From an uncultured Clostridia bacterium (GTDB lineage Bacteria > Bacillota_A > Clostridia > Christensenellales > Aristaeellaceae): 18,976 nt of DNA. The notes beneath the pieces are model-generated. The model saw nothing but the letters and a program-made list of their open reading frames with translations, was not told the DNA's origin and did no database searches. Each line of letters begins with the position of its first letter. The first letter of the stretch is position 1. Positions 5,629 to 13,517 of the stretch are shown one piece after another. The position numbers and the translations under genes are program-made. The stretch covers positions 1-18,976 of the forward strand of contig CAKUDW010000013.1 of assembly GCA_934645275.1 (NCBI GenBank). Reading direction: 5' to 3'.

Positions 5629-7356
5629 TCAGTTTTCAACCACCATATCGCTGCGTACGTAGCGCGGCGCTATCATGTGCGCATCCTTCACTGCGAACCA
5701 GATCGTTCCGTCTGCCGCAGCAATCTCATCCACAATTTCCAGCGTGTCGGTCATATGTACCAGGCACACGACGGGCGATTCAAGATTTGCTTCGGCATGC
5801 AGGCGCACAGCATTCTCGCGCGGCACACAGCTGCGCACGGGTTCGGGCGTTGCCGTGGGCTCGGGCGTAGGTTCAGGCGTAGGCGCTGCCGCAGGCTCAA
5901 TCGTTGCTTCAGCTTCAGCTCCGGGCGCCGCCAGCGTGGGCTCGACCATTGGTTCTGGTGTATTTGCCTGTGCCGAAAGCATATCTCCATGAATGAAGCC
6001 GGTCTGGCCACCACACGAAATCTGCCACCATACGCAACCGTCGCGCGCGGGCGCAACCATGCCCATAATTTCAACCTCATCGCCGCGGCTCAACAGGCCT
6101 ACCACCTCGGCGGCCTTGTCCGGCGCGCTGCGCAGGCGTGCGCTGTTCTGCCGAACGGTTCCACTACCGCTCGCAGGCACGACTTCGATTTCGAACATGG
6201 GCGCAAGCTCGCCTTCCGTCTCGTCCGTCGCAGCGCGCTGCGCGATTTGTTCAGCGGAATATTCGGGCATATCGTCGGCCCAACACACCATGAAAGCCTG
6301 GCCGTTTTTGGCCTGAGTCAGCAGAGTCTTAATTGGAAAGGCCTGCCGGCACTTCGACGGACTTACCGGATCGTTAATCAACACCTTGCCGTCCGCCGTC
6401 AGACCGCGCAGCACCACATAGTGGCCGCGCCGCGTGAAGATACCGGGACCCATATGCGCGATCACCGGCTTGCCCGCAGACAGCGCTTCGACAATCGCTT
6501 TGCCGCTGTTGCGAATCCAGCGGCTCTTCACGCCGTATTGAGAAGCATAATAGCTCAACGTATTGTGGCTCCAGCCCGCGCCCTGATACAGGCCGCGCTC
6601 CACCGAATCGCAGAACAGCACGGACGGATTCTGTTCCGTGTTGCCAGTGAGATACGCGATGACCATCGAAAGGCTCGTAGCCGCACAGCCGGACGTAGCT
6701 ACCGAGCGCTCAATGCCGCGAATGGTGCATACCGTATCCGGATAATCGGTCTGAAATAGCATGGGAATGGGCATGCCCTGTTCGCCGCTGGGCGTCACGC
6801 CGTGCCAGCCCGCGTAGGGCTTTGTAGAAACAATCTGCAGCGCGCCGTCCTCGAGCTTGCTGTCGCTGTCGGCCTGATCTTCCTCTTCATCGTCCGGCAA
6901 TGGTGTAGGCGATGCGTCTGGCACGGGCGTGGGCTCCGCTTCCGCGGTCGCCGTTGCTTCCACAGTCGGTTCCGCAGTAACTCCCGGTTCGGGCGTAAGC
7001 TCCGGCGTAGGCGTAGCCTCCGGCCCCGAACTTTCCGTGGGCTGAGGCGCAGCCGTCTCCTCGGGCGCAGTCGTCTCTTCCGGCTGGGCGGACGTGGGCT
7101 CCGGCGTGACGGCCGGTGCGGCCGGTTCAGGCGTAGCCGGGGAGGCCGTAATCGGCGCAGCCGTAACCGGGGCGGCGGTTTCAGCCGGCACTTCGGTTTT
7201 GACCTGTGCGGGCGGCTCCGGGCGCGGGGTTTCAACGGCGCTTTCCTGCGTGACCGGCGTCTCCGCCAGCACAGCGAACATGCCGGGTAGCGGTGCAAGC
7301 AACGTCAGCATGCTCAGCAGCGCGGCCAGCCATCGTTTCATCACGCCATGCCTCAT
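5629..7356 (-). CDS. Secreted C39-like cysteine peptidase with Pro/Thr-rich linkers and two SH3-type domains
   Basis: A 575-residue protein with start at 7356, set by AAAGGGGGA 8 bases upstream. In order: signal peptide (MRHGVMKRWLAALLSMLTLL, cleavage after VLA about residue 33); a long Pro/Glu/Thr/Ala stalk (about 35-165) with an acidic end (DDEEEDQADSDS); a papain-like C39_2 domain (about 185-355) with Cys224 in SVATSGCAATSLSMV, His312 in RRGHYVVLRG and Asn328-Asp329 in VLINDPVSPSKCR; a bacterial SH3 domain (about 390-460, RQNSARLRSAPDKAAEVVG and GQTGFIHGDML); a second Pro/Glu/Thr linker (about 465-505); and a second SH3-like domain to the end. C39_2 proteins of this plan are exported and usually cell-wall associated, cutting peptides or peptidoglycan; SH3 domains bind wall material. 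The substrate is unknown. The stalk and convergent placement pair it with the gene at 4032. Confidence 0.88.
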   Translation of the reverse strand: MRHGVMKRWLAALLSMLTLLAPLPGMFAVLAETPVTQESAVETPRPEPPAQVKTEVPAETAAPVTAAPITASPATPEPAAPAVTPEPTSAQPEETTAPEETAAPQPTESSGPEATPTPELTPEPGVTAEPTVEATATAEAEPTPVPDASPTPLPDDEEEDQADSDSKLEDGALQIVSTKPYAGWHGVTPSGEQGMPIPMLFQTDYPDTVCTIRGIERSVATSGCAATSLSMVIAYLTGNTEQNPSVLFCDSVERGLYQGAGWSHNTLSYYASQYGVKSRWIRNSGKAIVEALSAGKPVIAHMGPGIFTRRGHYVVLRGLTADGKVLINDPVSPSKCRQAFPIKTLLTQAKNGQAFMVCWADDMPEYSAEQIAQRAATDETEGELAPMFEIEVVPASGSGTVRQNSARLRSAPDKAAEVVGLLSRGDEVEIMGMVAPARDGCVWWQISCGGQTGFIHGDMLSAQANTPEPMVEPTLAAPGAEAEATIEPAAAPTPEPTPEPTATPEPVRSCVPRENAVRLHAEANLESPVVCLVHMTDTLEIVDEIAAADGTIWFAVKDAHMIAPRYVRSDMVVEN

Positions 7357-7419
7357 CCGTTCCGTCCCCCTTTCCGCATTTACTCTGCGACAAAAATAAT
7401 TATACATACTCTATTATAT

Positions 7420-7449
7420 ATTATAGCATAGAAAGGCACGTTTTGTGAA
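7420..7449 (-). promoter_or_regulatory. Sigma-A promoter for the C39-like protein gene
   Basis: On the minus strand TTCACA (7449-7444) and TATAAT (7425-7420) are 18 bases apart, in an AT-rich stretch. Transcription should start near 7413, giving a leader of about 57 bases. Further TATA-like hexamers follow, so the exact start may vary. Confidence 0.7.
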
Positions 7450-7516
7450 TACTCGCACGCATTTCTTAACAATAGCCGCCGCACATGCCGCAGCATACGG
7501 CATTATATACGCAGCT

Positions 7517-7558
7517 CGCCCCCCGTTTTCCGCACCACGCCCCCCGTTTTCCGCACCA
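7517..7558. repeat. Perfect 21-bp direct repeat, two copies
   Basis: Two identical adjacent 21-bp units (7517-7537 and 7538-7558), each CGCCCCCCG-TTTTCCGCACCA, lie in the 276 bp between the divergent starts at 7356 and 7633. They could be a regulator site for either gene, or simple slippage. Apart from the promoter at 7420-7449 nothing else is clear in this gap. Confidence 0.85.
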
Positions 7559-7632
7559 CGCGTCCATTCCCCGCATAGGATGAACCGATCCCACGGATGC
7601 GCCTGCATCCGAAAGAAAGGAGCAATCATTCT

Positions 7633-8346
7633 ATGGCAAATAACCGTAATTGCGGCTGCCGAAACCGGGGCTGCGGCGGCTGTGGCGCGCTGGGCAGCGT
7701 TGCCGGGCCGATTTCCCACTGCGGCAGGCCCGCCTGCGATCAGTATTACCGCAACCCACCCTATTACAATGGCCCCTGTGCACCCGGCCCCTGGCCGCCG
7801 AAGCACTGCATGCCCTGCTGCTGGCCCTGGCCGCCGATGCCGCCCCACTCGCCTGCCCCCGCTCCGGAGGAGGTTGAAAACTGTCTGCCCTGCGCCCTGT
7901 TCACGCGCAGCGCGCCGGTGGACGTAGTTTTGCCCGCCACGCCGCAGGTGGAAACCACGGCGCTCACCTCGGGCGTAGTCCCGCTCGGACAGACGGTGGG
8001 CAATTCCGATTACTTCCGCGCCTGCCCGCGCGGCGGCATTGAAATTCTGCATGGCGGCACCTATCTGGCCGTCTACACGGCGAACATACCCGTGGCGCAG
8101 GAAGTGTCCACTGACCTTTCACTGGCACTGGACGGCACGACCCTGTCCGGTTCCACGCAGCAGCTTACCTCGGCTACCACCGATACCGCCGTCACCTCTG
8201 TGACCGGCATGGCGATCTTCACCGCTGATGGCGGCGATCTGCTCACGCTGCGCAGCAGCGCGGCCATTTCTATTTCCACGCCGTCTGTGGTACAGAATGT
8301 ATTCACGCTGACGCTGATCCGCGTCTGTCCCGGCAGTACCTGCTGA
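7633..8346 (+). CDS. Cys/Pro-rich protein with BclA-like (TNF/C1q-type) C-terminal domain
   Basis: A 237-residue protein in two parts. Residues 1-90 are rich in Cys, Gly and Pro (about 12 Cys: NCGCRNRGCGGCG, CMPCCWPWPPMPP), likely to cross-link by disulfides. Residues about 95-237 look like the jelly-roll C-terminal domain of Bacillus/Clostridium exosporium glycoproteins such as BclA: GGIEILHGGTYLAVYTANI, LSLALDGTTLSGSTQQL, a GMAIFTADGGDLLTLRSSAA turn, and VFTLTLIRV as last strand. There is no collagen-like GXX run; the Cys-rich head takes its place. There is no signal peptide, as expected for a protein assembled on a spore from inside the mother cell. AAAGGAG at about 7616-7622 fixes the start. 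A spore-surface role is inference from the fold; the N-terminal part I do not recognise. Confidence 0.78.
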   Translation: MANNRNCGCRNRGCGGCGALGSVAGPISHCGRPACDQYYRNPPYYNGPCAPGPWPPKHCMPCCWPWPPMPPHSPAPAPEEVENCLPCALFTRSAPVDVVLPATPQVETTALTSGVVPLGQTVGNSDYFRACPRGGIEILHGGTYLAVYTANIPVAQEVSTDLSLALDGTTLSGSTQQLTSATTDTAVTSVTGMAIFTADGGDLLTLRSSAAISISTPSVVQNVFTLTLIRVCPGSTC

Positions 8347-8374
8347 CGGATAAGGCGCGTCCATACCAAAGCGC

Positions 8375-8402
8375 GTCCCCCTGCCGGTTTCGGCAGGGGG
8401 AC
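8375..8402 (+). terminator. Terminator-like hairpin between convergent genes
   Basis: A perfect 12-bp stem, GTCCCCCTGCCG with CGGCAGGGGGAC, around the loop GTTT, 28 bases after the stop at 8346. Only a weak T/A tract follows. It lies between convergent genes and may serve the AraC gene ending at 8444 as well. Confidence 0.75.
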
Positions 8403-8443
8403 TACATTAAGGAACCGGATTTATAAAGAAACCTCGACAATTC

Positions 8444-9304
8444 TCACCCCTGCGCTATGCGCAGCTTATACTGCTTGGGCGTGGTGTCCTTATACTTTCG
8501 AAACTGCTTGATGAAGGCGCTGGAATCGGAAAAACCGCAATGCACCGCCGCCTCGGCCACGTTCATGTCCGTGGTGGCCAGCAGATGCGCCGCGCATTCC
8601 ACGCGATAACAGTTCAAATAATCGATGGGCGAGCGATGTACAATGGTGCGGAAGTACCGGCAGAAATACTTGGGCGAAAACCCGGTCAGCTTCGCCAGCG
8701 TCTCCAGCGTGATGCGCTGGCTGTAATGCTGCTCGATATATTCCAGCGCGGGCTTGAGCTGTTCAGCCTTCTGCCAGCGCTGCTCGGACACGGTTTGCAG
8801 CTGCGCGTTGGAAAGATTGTGCAGCTGACAGGCCAGAAAGTTGAAAATCGCCCCCATCATTTCAAGGCCACGGCCGTCAAAATTGCCCTCAACCAGCGCA
8901 TACAGGCGCTGCACCGCGTCGTGCAGCCGCGAATCAGCCTCAATCGCACTACTTTTCAAAAAAATATTATTGCGCAGCAGCGGCCGCAACTCGTCCCTGA
9001 GCGATTCCAGCTGCGGTGTAAGCGCCTGCGGGTCGAACACAATGCACTCGTAGACGCAGTTGTCCGGCTCGCCGCCATGTATCACGCCGCTTCCCAGCGT
9101 CAACAGGTCGCCCGCCTTTGCCCGAAGCTCGCAATCGTCCAGATAGAAGCGTATGCTGCCGCTGCGCACCAGAATAATCTCCATTTCCTTGTGCCAGTGC
9201 ATGGTCATCCGGTAGCGGGCGAAATGCTCGTCCACATAATAATAGGCCAGCGGGAAATCATTGGTTCGGTGCTGAATCTGCTCGTGATAATCCAGATAGT
9301 GCAT
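8444..9304 (-). CDS. AraC family transcriptional regulator (likely fucose-responsive)
   Basis: A 286-residue regulator. The N-terminal half is a cupin sensor domain: MHWHKEMEIILVRSGSIRFY, then a DLLTLGSGVIHGG turn with His residues for the fold. The C-terminal 100 residues are the paired helix-turn-helix of AraC/XylS proteins: LETLAKLTGFSPKYFCRYFR, then VAEAAVHCGFSDSSAFIKQF with the closing KYKDTTPKQYK. Family members bind a sugar or other small molecule and switch nearby genes. AGGAGG about 9 bases upstream sets the start at 9304. It is divergent from fucI with 169 bp between, a standard arrangement for regulator and target, so control of fucI by L-fucose or a product is a fair inference. 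Three TGTGATTA repeats lie in the shared region, one on its own -10 box, which suggests autoregulation. Confidence 0.92.
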   Translation of the reverse strand: MHYLDYHEQIQHRTNDFPLAYYYVDEHFARYRMTMHWHKEMEIILVRSGSIRFYLDDCELRAKAGDLLTLGSGVIHGGEPDNCVYECIVFDPQALTPQLESLRDELRPLLRNNIFLKSSAIEADSRLHDAVQRLYALVEGNFDGRGLEMMGAIFNFLACQLHNLSNAQLQTVSEQRWQKAEQLKPALEYIEQHYSQRITLETLAKLTGFSPKYFCRYFRTIVHRSPIDYLNCYRVECAAHLLATTDMNVAEAAVHCGFSDSSAFIKQFRKYKDTTPKQYKLRIAQG

Positions 9305-9361
9305 CTTCCGGAACCTCCTTTTTTGCCCGACCGGGGTGCATGTGAAAATCCGACCATTTTC

Positions 9362-9431
9362 TGTGATTATACCACAATACAGAACGGAATATCAATGTTA
9401 TATTGTGATTAAATCAAATATGATGTGATTA
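9362..9431 (+). promoter_or_regulatory. Candidate AraC operator: three TGTGATTA direct repeats upstream of fucI
   Basis: The same octamer TGTGATTA occurs at 9362-9369, 9404-9411 and 9424-9431. Steps of 42 and 20 bases are close to four and two helix turns, so the sites face the same side of the DNA. The last copy sits where a -35 box would lie for the likely fucI -10 box TATTAT (9450-9455), which has no good -35 of its own. This is how AraC-type activators usually work at weak promoters. Confidence 0.6.
9366..9395 (-). promoter_or_regulatory. Sigma-A promoter for the AraC-type regulator
   Basis: On the minus strand TTGATA (9395-9390), an 18-base spacer and TATAAT (9371-9366). The start of transcription would be near 9359, about 55 bases before the ATG. 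The -10 box is overlapped by a TGTGATTA repeat (9362-9369, plus strand). Confidence 0.78.
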
Positions 9432-9473
9432 TGCAAAAGATTGCAAAAATATTATTTTCAGGAGGAAAAAACT

Positions 9474-11276
9474 ATGGCAGAAAACAGGTATGTGGGTTCC
9501 TATCCCGTAATTGGCATCCGTCCCACCATCGACGGCCGCCGCGGCGCGCTGAAGGTGCGCGAAAGTCTGGAAGAGCAGACCATGAATATGGCCAAATCCG
9601 CCGCAAAGCTCTTTGAGGAAAACCTGCGCTATTCCAACGGCGAGCCTGTAAAGGTCATCATCGCCGACACCACCATCGGCCGCGTAGCCGAATCCGCCGC
9701 CTGCGAAGAAAAGTTCCGCAACAACGGCGTGGCCATCACCCTCACGGTGACGCCCTGCTGGTGCTACGGCTCGGAAACCATGGATATGGATCGCAACACC
9801 ATTAAGGGCGTTTGGGGCTTTAACGGCACCGAGCGTCCCGGCGCGGTGTACCTCGCCTCCGTACTGGCCACGCATGCGCAAAAGGGTCTGCCAGCCTTCG
9901 GCATCTATGGCCACGAGGTTCAGGAAGCGGACGATACCTCCATTCCTGCGGACGTGCAGGAAAAGCTGCTGCGCTTCGGCCGTGCCGCCGTTGCCGCCGC
10001 CACGATGCGCGGCAAGTCCTACCTGCAGATCGGTTCCGTTACCATGGGTATCGGCGGTTCGATCATTGATTCCAAATTCATTGAGGAATATCTGGGCATG
10101 CGCGTAGAATCCGTGGACGAGGTCGAAGTCATTCGCCGCATGACACTGGGCATTTACGATGAAGCCGAATATCAGCAGCTGAAGGCCTGGGCGGATAAGA
10201 ACGTCATCGAGGGCTTCGACAAGAACCCCGAATCGCTGCAAAAGAGCCGCGAGCAGAAGGATAAGGACTGGGAATTCACGCTGAAGATGTATCTGATCAT
10301 CAAGGATCTGATGAACGGCAATCCCAACCTGCCCGCGGGCAACGAGGAAGAGATGGTGGGCCACAACGCCATCGCCGCGGGTTTCCAGGGCCAGCGCCAG
10401 TGGACGGATTTCTACCCCAACTGCGACTTCCCCGAGGCCATGCTCAACACGTCCTTCGACCATAAGGGCGCACGCGAACCTTACATTCTGGCCACAGAAA
10501 ACGACGTACTTAACGGTTTGGGCATGCTGTTTATGAAGCTGCTGACCAACCGCGCGCAGATGTTCGCCGACGTGCGCACCTACTGGAGCCCCGACGCCGT
10601 GAAGCGCTGCACCGGCTACGATATTGAGGGCGTGGCGAAGGAAAACGGCGGCTTTATCCACCTGATCAATTCCGGCGCCTGCTGCCTGGACGCCAACGGA
10701 CAGGCCCGCAATGAGAACGGCGAACGCCTGATGAAGCCCTGGTACGAAGTAACCGAGGCCGACCAGGAAGCCATCATGAAGCACACCACTTGGAACTACG
10801 CCGATCTGGGCTACTTCCGCGGCGGCGGATATTCTTCCCGCTTCCTGACCGATTGCCAGATGCCCGCCACAATGATCCGCCTGAATCTGGTGGACGGCCT
10901 GGGCCCGATGCTGCAAATCGCCGAAGGTTGGACGGTGGAACTGCCCGACGAAGTGAACGACAAGCTCTGGAAGCGCACGGACTACACCTGGCCCTGCACC
11001 TGGTTCACTCCGCGCTGCGATGGCAAGGACGGCAGCCCGTTCAAGACCGCCTACGACGTGATGAACAACTGGGGCGCAAACCATGGCGCGATCAGCTACG
11101 GCCACATCGGCGCGGACCTGATCACCTTCTGCTCCATGCTGCGCATCCCCGTGGCGATGCACAACGTGCCCGCCGGCGATATCTTCCGTCCGTCCTGCTG
11201 GAACGCCTTCGGCATGGACAAGGAGGGCGCCGACTATCGCGCCTGCGCGAACTACGGGCCGTTCTATAAGAAGTAA
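9474..11276 (+). CDS. fucI: L-fucose isomerase
   Basis: A 600-residue protein matching L-fucose isomerase along its whole length as I recall the E. coli enzyme (about 590 residues). It turns L-fucose into L-fuculose in the cytoplasm, the first step of fucose use. Recognisable blocks: [116 protein letters not shown], and [13 protein letters not shown] at the end. The Mn-binding residues appear as Glu342 (LATEND), Asp366 (FADVRTYW) and His537 (NWGANHG), all kept. D-arabinose is a usual second substrate. AGGAGG at about 9460-9465 fixes the start. It is divergent from an AraC regulator. No fuculokinase, aldolase or transporter is in the window; the next gene has its own promoter. Confidence 0.97.
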   Translation: MAENRYVGSYPVIGIRPTIDGRRGALKVRESLEEQTMNMAKSAAKLFEENLRYSNGEPVKVIIADTTIGRVAESAACEEKFRNNGVAITLTVTPCWCYGSETMDMDRNTIKGVWGFNGTERPGAVYLASVLATHAQKGLPAFGIYGHEVQEADDTSIPADVQEKLLRFGRAAVAAATMRGKSYLQIGSVTMGIGGSIIDSKFIEEYLGMRVESVDEVEVIRRMTLGIYDEAEYQQLKAWADKNVIEGFDKNPESLQKSREQKDKDWEFTLKMYLIIKDLMNGNPNLPAGNEEEMVGHNAIAAGFQGQRQWTDFYPNCDFPEAMLNTSFDHKGAREPYILATENDVLNGLGMLFMKLLTNRAQMFADVRTYWSPDAVKRCTGYDIEGVAKENGGFIHLINSGACCLDANGQARNENGERLMKPWYEVTEADQEAIMKHTTWNYADLGYFRGGGYSSRFLTDCQMPATMIRLNLVDGLGPMLQIAEGWTVELPDEVNDKLWKRTDYTWPCTWFTPRCDGKDGSPFKTAYDVMNNWGANHGAISYGHIGADLITFCSMLRIPVAMHNVPAGDIFRPSCWNAFGMDKEGADYRACANYGPFYKK

Positions 11277-11296
11277 ATCTCCTTCCAATATTAATC

Positions 11297-11327
11297 TGGG
11301 GCGAACGATATTGCATCGTTCGCCCCA
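11297..11327 (+). terminator. Terminator-like hairpin after fucI
   Basis: A perfect 13-bp stem, TGGGGCGAACGAT with ATCGTTCGCCCCA, around ATTGC, 20 bases past the fucI stop. AAAATG rather than T follows on the plus strand. Its right arm overlaps the -35 box of the next gene's promoter. Confidence 0.7.
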
Positions 11328-11339
11328 AAATGTTATGAT
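11311..11339 (+). promoter_or_regulatory. Sigma-A promoter for the lysophospholipase-like gene
   Basis: TTGCAT (11311-11316), 17 bases, TATGAT (11334-11339). Initiation near 11346 leaves about 24 bases before the ATG at 11370. Confidence 0.7.
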
Positions 11340-11369
11340 GGGTGCAGTACAAATAAGGAGAAACGCCGC

Positions 11370-12305
11370 ATGAAAAATCCGGAATGCTTTTCGCTCGAAT
11401 CCGCGCGCGACGGCCTGTCGCTGTCAATGCTGATGCTGGAACCGGAGGGCAAGGTGCGCGCGCTGGTGCAGTTTTCTCATGGCATGGTAGAACACAAGGA
11501 GCGCTATCTGCCCTTCATGCGCTATCTGGCCGCGCGCGGCTGCGCCTGCGTGATCAACGACCACCGCGGGCACGGCGCTTCCGTGCGCAGTGCGAATGAC
11601 CTGGGCTATTTCTACCAGGATGGCGACGCAGCGCTGGTGGACGACCTGCACCAAATCACGCTATGGATGCGCGCGCGCTGGCCGGGCGTACCGCTCATAC
11701 TGTTCGGCCACAGCATGGGCTCGCTGGCAGCGCGCGCCTATGCGGGAGAATATCCAAACGATATCGACGCACTGATCGTGTGCGGCAGTCCCGGCGAAAA
11801 CAGAGCCGCCGGTCTGGGGCTTAAAATGATTGCCGTGCTTTCGAAGCTGCTCGGCGAACGCTATCGCAGCAAACTATTCTACGGCATGACCATCGGCGCA
11901 TTTCAGAAACGCTTTCCCGATCCGTCGCATCCCTGCGCATGGATTTCCAAAAACATGGACAACGTGCGCGCCTACGAGGCTGACCCGCTCTGTTCGTTCC
12001 GCTTCACGCTCAACGGCAACCGCGCGCTGCTGCGGCTGATGCAAAGGGCATATCACCTGCCGCAGGGGCGCGTCGATTTGCCCGTGCACTTCTATTCCGG
12101 CGCGGACGATCCCTGTGCGCCCGACGCGAAGGGCTTTGAACTCGCGATGGATGCAATGCGCCGCGCGGGCTTTTCAGACGTACGGGGCCGCATGTTCCCT
12201 GGCCTGCGCCACGAAATATTGAACGAAGCCGAATGCGATATGGTGTTTGAAACCATCTGGCTCGAGGCCATTGCGCCGCTGGCGATGGAAAGCGCGGAAG
12301 CATAG
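11370..12305 (+). CDS. Alpha/beta hydrolase, lysophospholipase/monoacylglycerol lipase-like
   Basis: A 311-residue hydrolase of the Hydrolase_4 (serine aminopeptidase S33-type) group that cuts monoacylglycerol or lysophospholipid esters. It has the lid-family opening ALVQFSHGMVEHKERYLPFM, the acid-rich DHRGHGAS loop, the nucleophile elbow LILFGHSMGSLAARAY (Ser115), an acidic site HFYSGADDPCAP (Asp246) and the catalytic His281 in GLRHEILNE. All parts of the triad are present and the length is normal. No signal peptide is seen, so it acts in the cytoplasm. AAGGAG at 11355-11360 and its own promoter set the start. The natural ester is not known. It ends the GC-rich part of the window before the AT-richer patch. 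Confidence 0.92.
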   Translation: MKNPECFSLESARDGLSLSMLMLEPEGKVRALVQFSHGMVEHKERYLPFMRYLAARGCACVINDHRGHGASVRSANDLGYFYQDGDAALVDDLHQITLWMRARWPGVPLILFGHSMGSLAARAYAGEYPNDIDALIVCGSPGENRAAGLGLKMIAVLSKLLGERYRSKLFYGMTIGAFQKRFPDPSHPCAWISKNMDNVRAYEADPLCSFRFTLNGNRALLRLMQRAYHLPQGRVDLPVHFYSGADDPCAPDAKGFELAMDAMRRAGFSDVRGRMFPGLRHEILNEAECDMVFETIWLEAIAPLAMESAEA

Positions 12306-12311
12306 CGGTCA

Positions 12312-12326
12312 TTCCGGCAGCCGGAA
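12312..12326. other. Small hairpin after the lysophospholipase-like gene
   Basis: TTCCGG-CAG-CCGGAA is a perfect 6-bp stem with a 3-base loop 7 bases after the stop. No T-run follows. The rest of 12306-12483 holds nothing I recognise. Confidence 0.45.
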
Positions 12327-12483
12327 CGCGCCGCTTCCAATTTTGCAGAACATTCCGGTAATCTCCTTTTTGAACATCTGCGGCCCAGCAGTTTGTGTTG
12401 TCAGGGATGAGGTTGTTCGTATTTGTCATGCACCAATGGGATAGCCGGCGCAGCGAGAAATCGGAATTTGAGGAGGAAACACC

Positions 12484-13260
12484 ATGCGCATCCAAACGGT
12501 GGGCGATAGCGAAAAGCCCGTCATTATAATGCTTCCAGGCTCTTTTTGCCAAAGCGCATACTTAGATTATCTGTATGAAAAGCTGAAAAATGACTATTAT
12601 ATCATTTTGCCAGAATACAATGGGCATTACGCAAACAGTACATTTACCACAAGGCAGAACGAGGCGAAAGAGATTGCAGATTATCTACACGAATACAGCA
12701 TTGCTCATATCAGATTGTTGTATGGGCAATCCATGGGAGCAGAAGTAGCAATTGAATTGCTCCGGCAGTTACAGGAAAGGAATATTGCATTTGAACATTG
12801 CTTTTTGGACGGAGCGCCATGTATAAAGCTGTCTCCAATCTACAGGAAAATCATGTATCTGAAATTCAAGAATATGATCAATATGATGCGGAAAAATGAT
12901 ATGGAGCGCATTCTGAACGGAAGCTTGTTCAAAAAGTTTTCAGGTGGAGATACTGAAAGCCTTCGCCCAATGCTGAAAGCACTTGCAGAGGTAGCACCGC
13001 TCCTGACAAGGGCGACCATAAAAAATGAAACGGAGTGCTGCTATACGTTCGACTTTCCGTCCTTCGACGAAGCCGTACAAAAAAAGATGCACTTCTTCTA
13101 CGGAAGTGCAGAAAAAGCATACAAGCTTTGCTTTAATGGCGTGAAAAGAGCCTATCCTATGGCCGGCTATACCATCATGAATGGCTATGGTCATCTGACT
13201 TATTCCATAAAAGAAACGGATATGTACATAGCTCTGCTGCAATCAACTTGTGAACCGTGA
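12484..13260 (+). CDS. Alpha/beta hydrolase, second type, in AT-richer DNA
   Basis: A 258-residue hydrolase. The N-terminus (VIIMLPGSFCQSAYLDYLYE) holds the first strand and oxyanion PGS. The nucleophile elbow is RLLYGQSMGAEVAIELL (Ser83). Near the C-terminus FFYGSAEKAYK probably contains the acid and MNGYGHLTYS the catalytic His237. It resembles small alpha/beta hydrolases of Clostridia that hydrolyse esters; the substrate is not known. Codon use is clearly richer in A and T (AAA, GAA, ATT, TTT) than in the neighbours, which suggests it came from another genome. AGGAGG (12471-12476) sets the start. The leader shares the 12-mer AATTTGAGGAGG with the EFR1-type gene downstream. Confidence 0.85.
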   Translation: MRIQTVGDSEKPVIIMLPGSFCQSAYLDYLYEKLKNDYYIILPEYNGHYANSTFTTRQNEAKEIADYLHEYSIAHIRLLYGQSMGAEVAIELLRQLQERNIAFEHCFLDGAPCIKLSPIYRKIMYLKFKNMINMMRKNDMERILNGSLFKKFSGGDTESLRPMLKALAEVAPLLTRATIKNETECCYTFDFPSFDEAVQKKMHFFYGSAEKAYKLCFNGVKRAYPMAGYTIMNGYGHLTYSIKETDMYIALLQSTCEP

Positions 13261-13517
13261 ATTCCAGCTCGTCGCACCTGCATGCGCGCTTCCATCAAAA
13301 ATAATCATGCCCGTCGTTTCGCCCGCTTCTGATTTTTCTGTATGCGGCGATATGGGCGGCATCAGCAGCGGCAACGCAAAGGTTGAATGGACAAATGAAA
13401 AGACCAGTTACAACGCCGTTTGCGCTGACGCCTGTTGCCGAAAATTCCAGTGCCGGCGCAACGGACAATTTGGATATGGATATCTCAAATCTTGATATGA
13501 AGCAATCTGCCGCTCCG
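13261..13517. other. Intergenic stretch of mixed composition, no supported gene
   Basis: An open frame from 13383 continues into the GNAT gene, but its first 45 codons (PVTTPFALTPVAENSSAG) do not look like a GNAT fold and have no good ribosome site. It may be debris of a lost gene. I find no promoter or hairpin here worth naming. Confidence 0.4.

Noticed and set aside
5677..6759. A 360-codon plus-strand frame opposite the C39-like gene
   Set aside because: It is a shadow. The minus frame has signal peptide, catalytic Cys/His and SH3 domains, and the plus frame has no start signal.
7571..7582. Sporulation sigma-K-like box CATAGGATG before the BclA-like gene
   Set aside because: It matches only loosely and no convincing -35 partner was found, so it is not listed as a feature.
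9429..11288. A 619-codon open frame on the minus strand opposite fucI
   Set aside because: fucI is certain on the plus strand. The antisense frame stays open because of GC-biased third positions; its protein is His/Ala/Gly-rich with no family signature and no ribosome site.
12340..12480. Promoter for the second alpha/beta hydrolase
   Set aside because: Only weak matches to -35/-10 boxes; none clear enough to name.
13383..13517. Longer N-terminus for the second GNAT protein
   Set aside because: The 45 extra residues do not fit the acetyltransferase fold, and no good ribosome site precedes the TTG at 13383 or the ATG at 13395.
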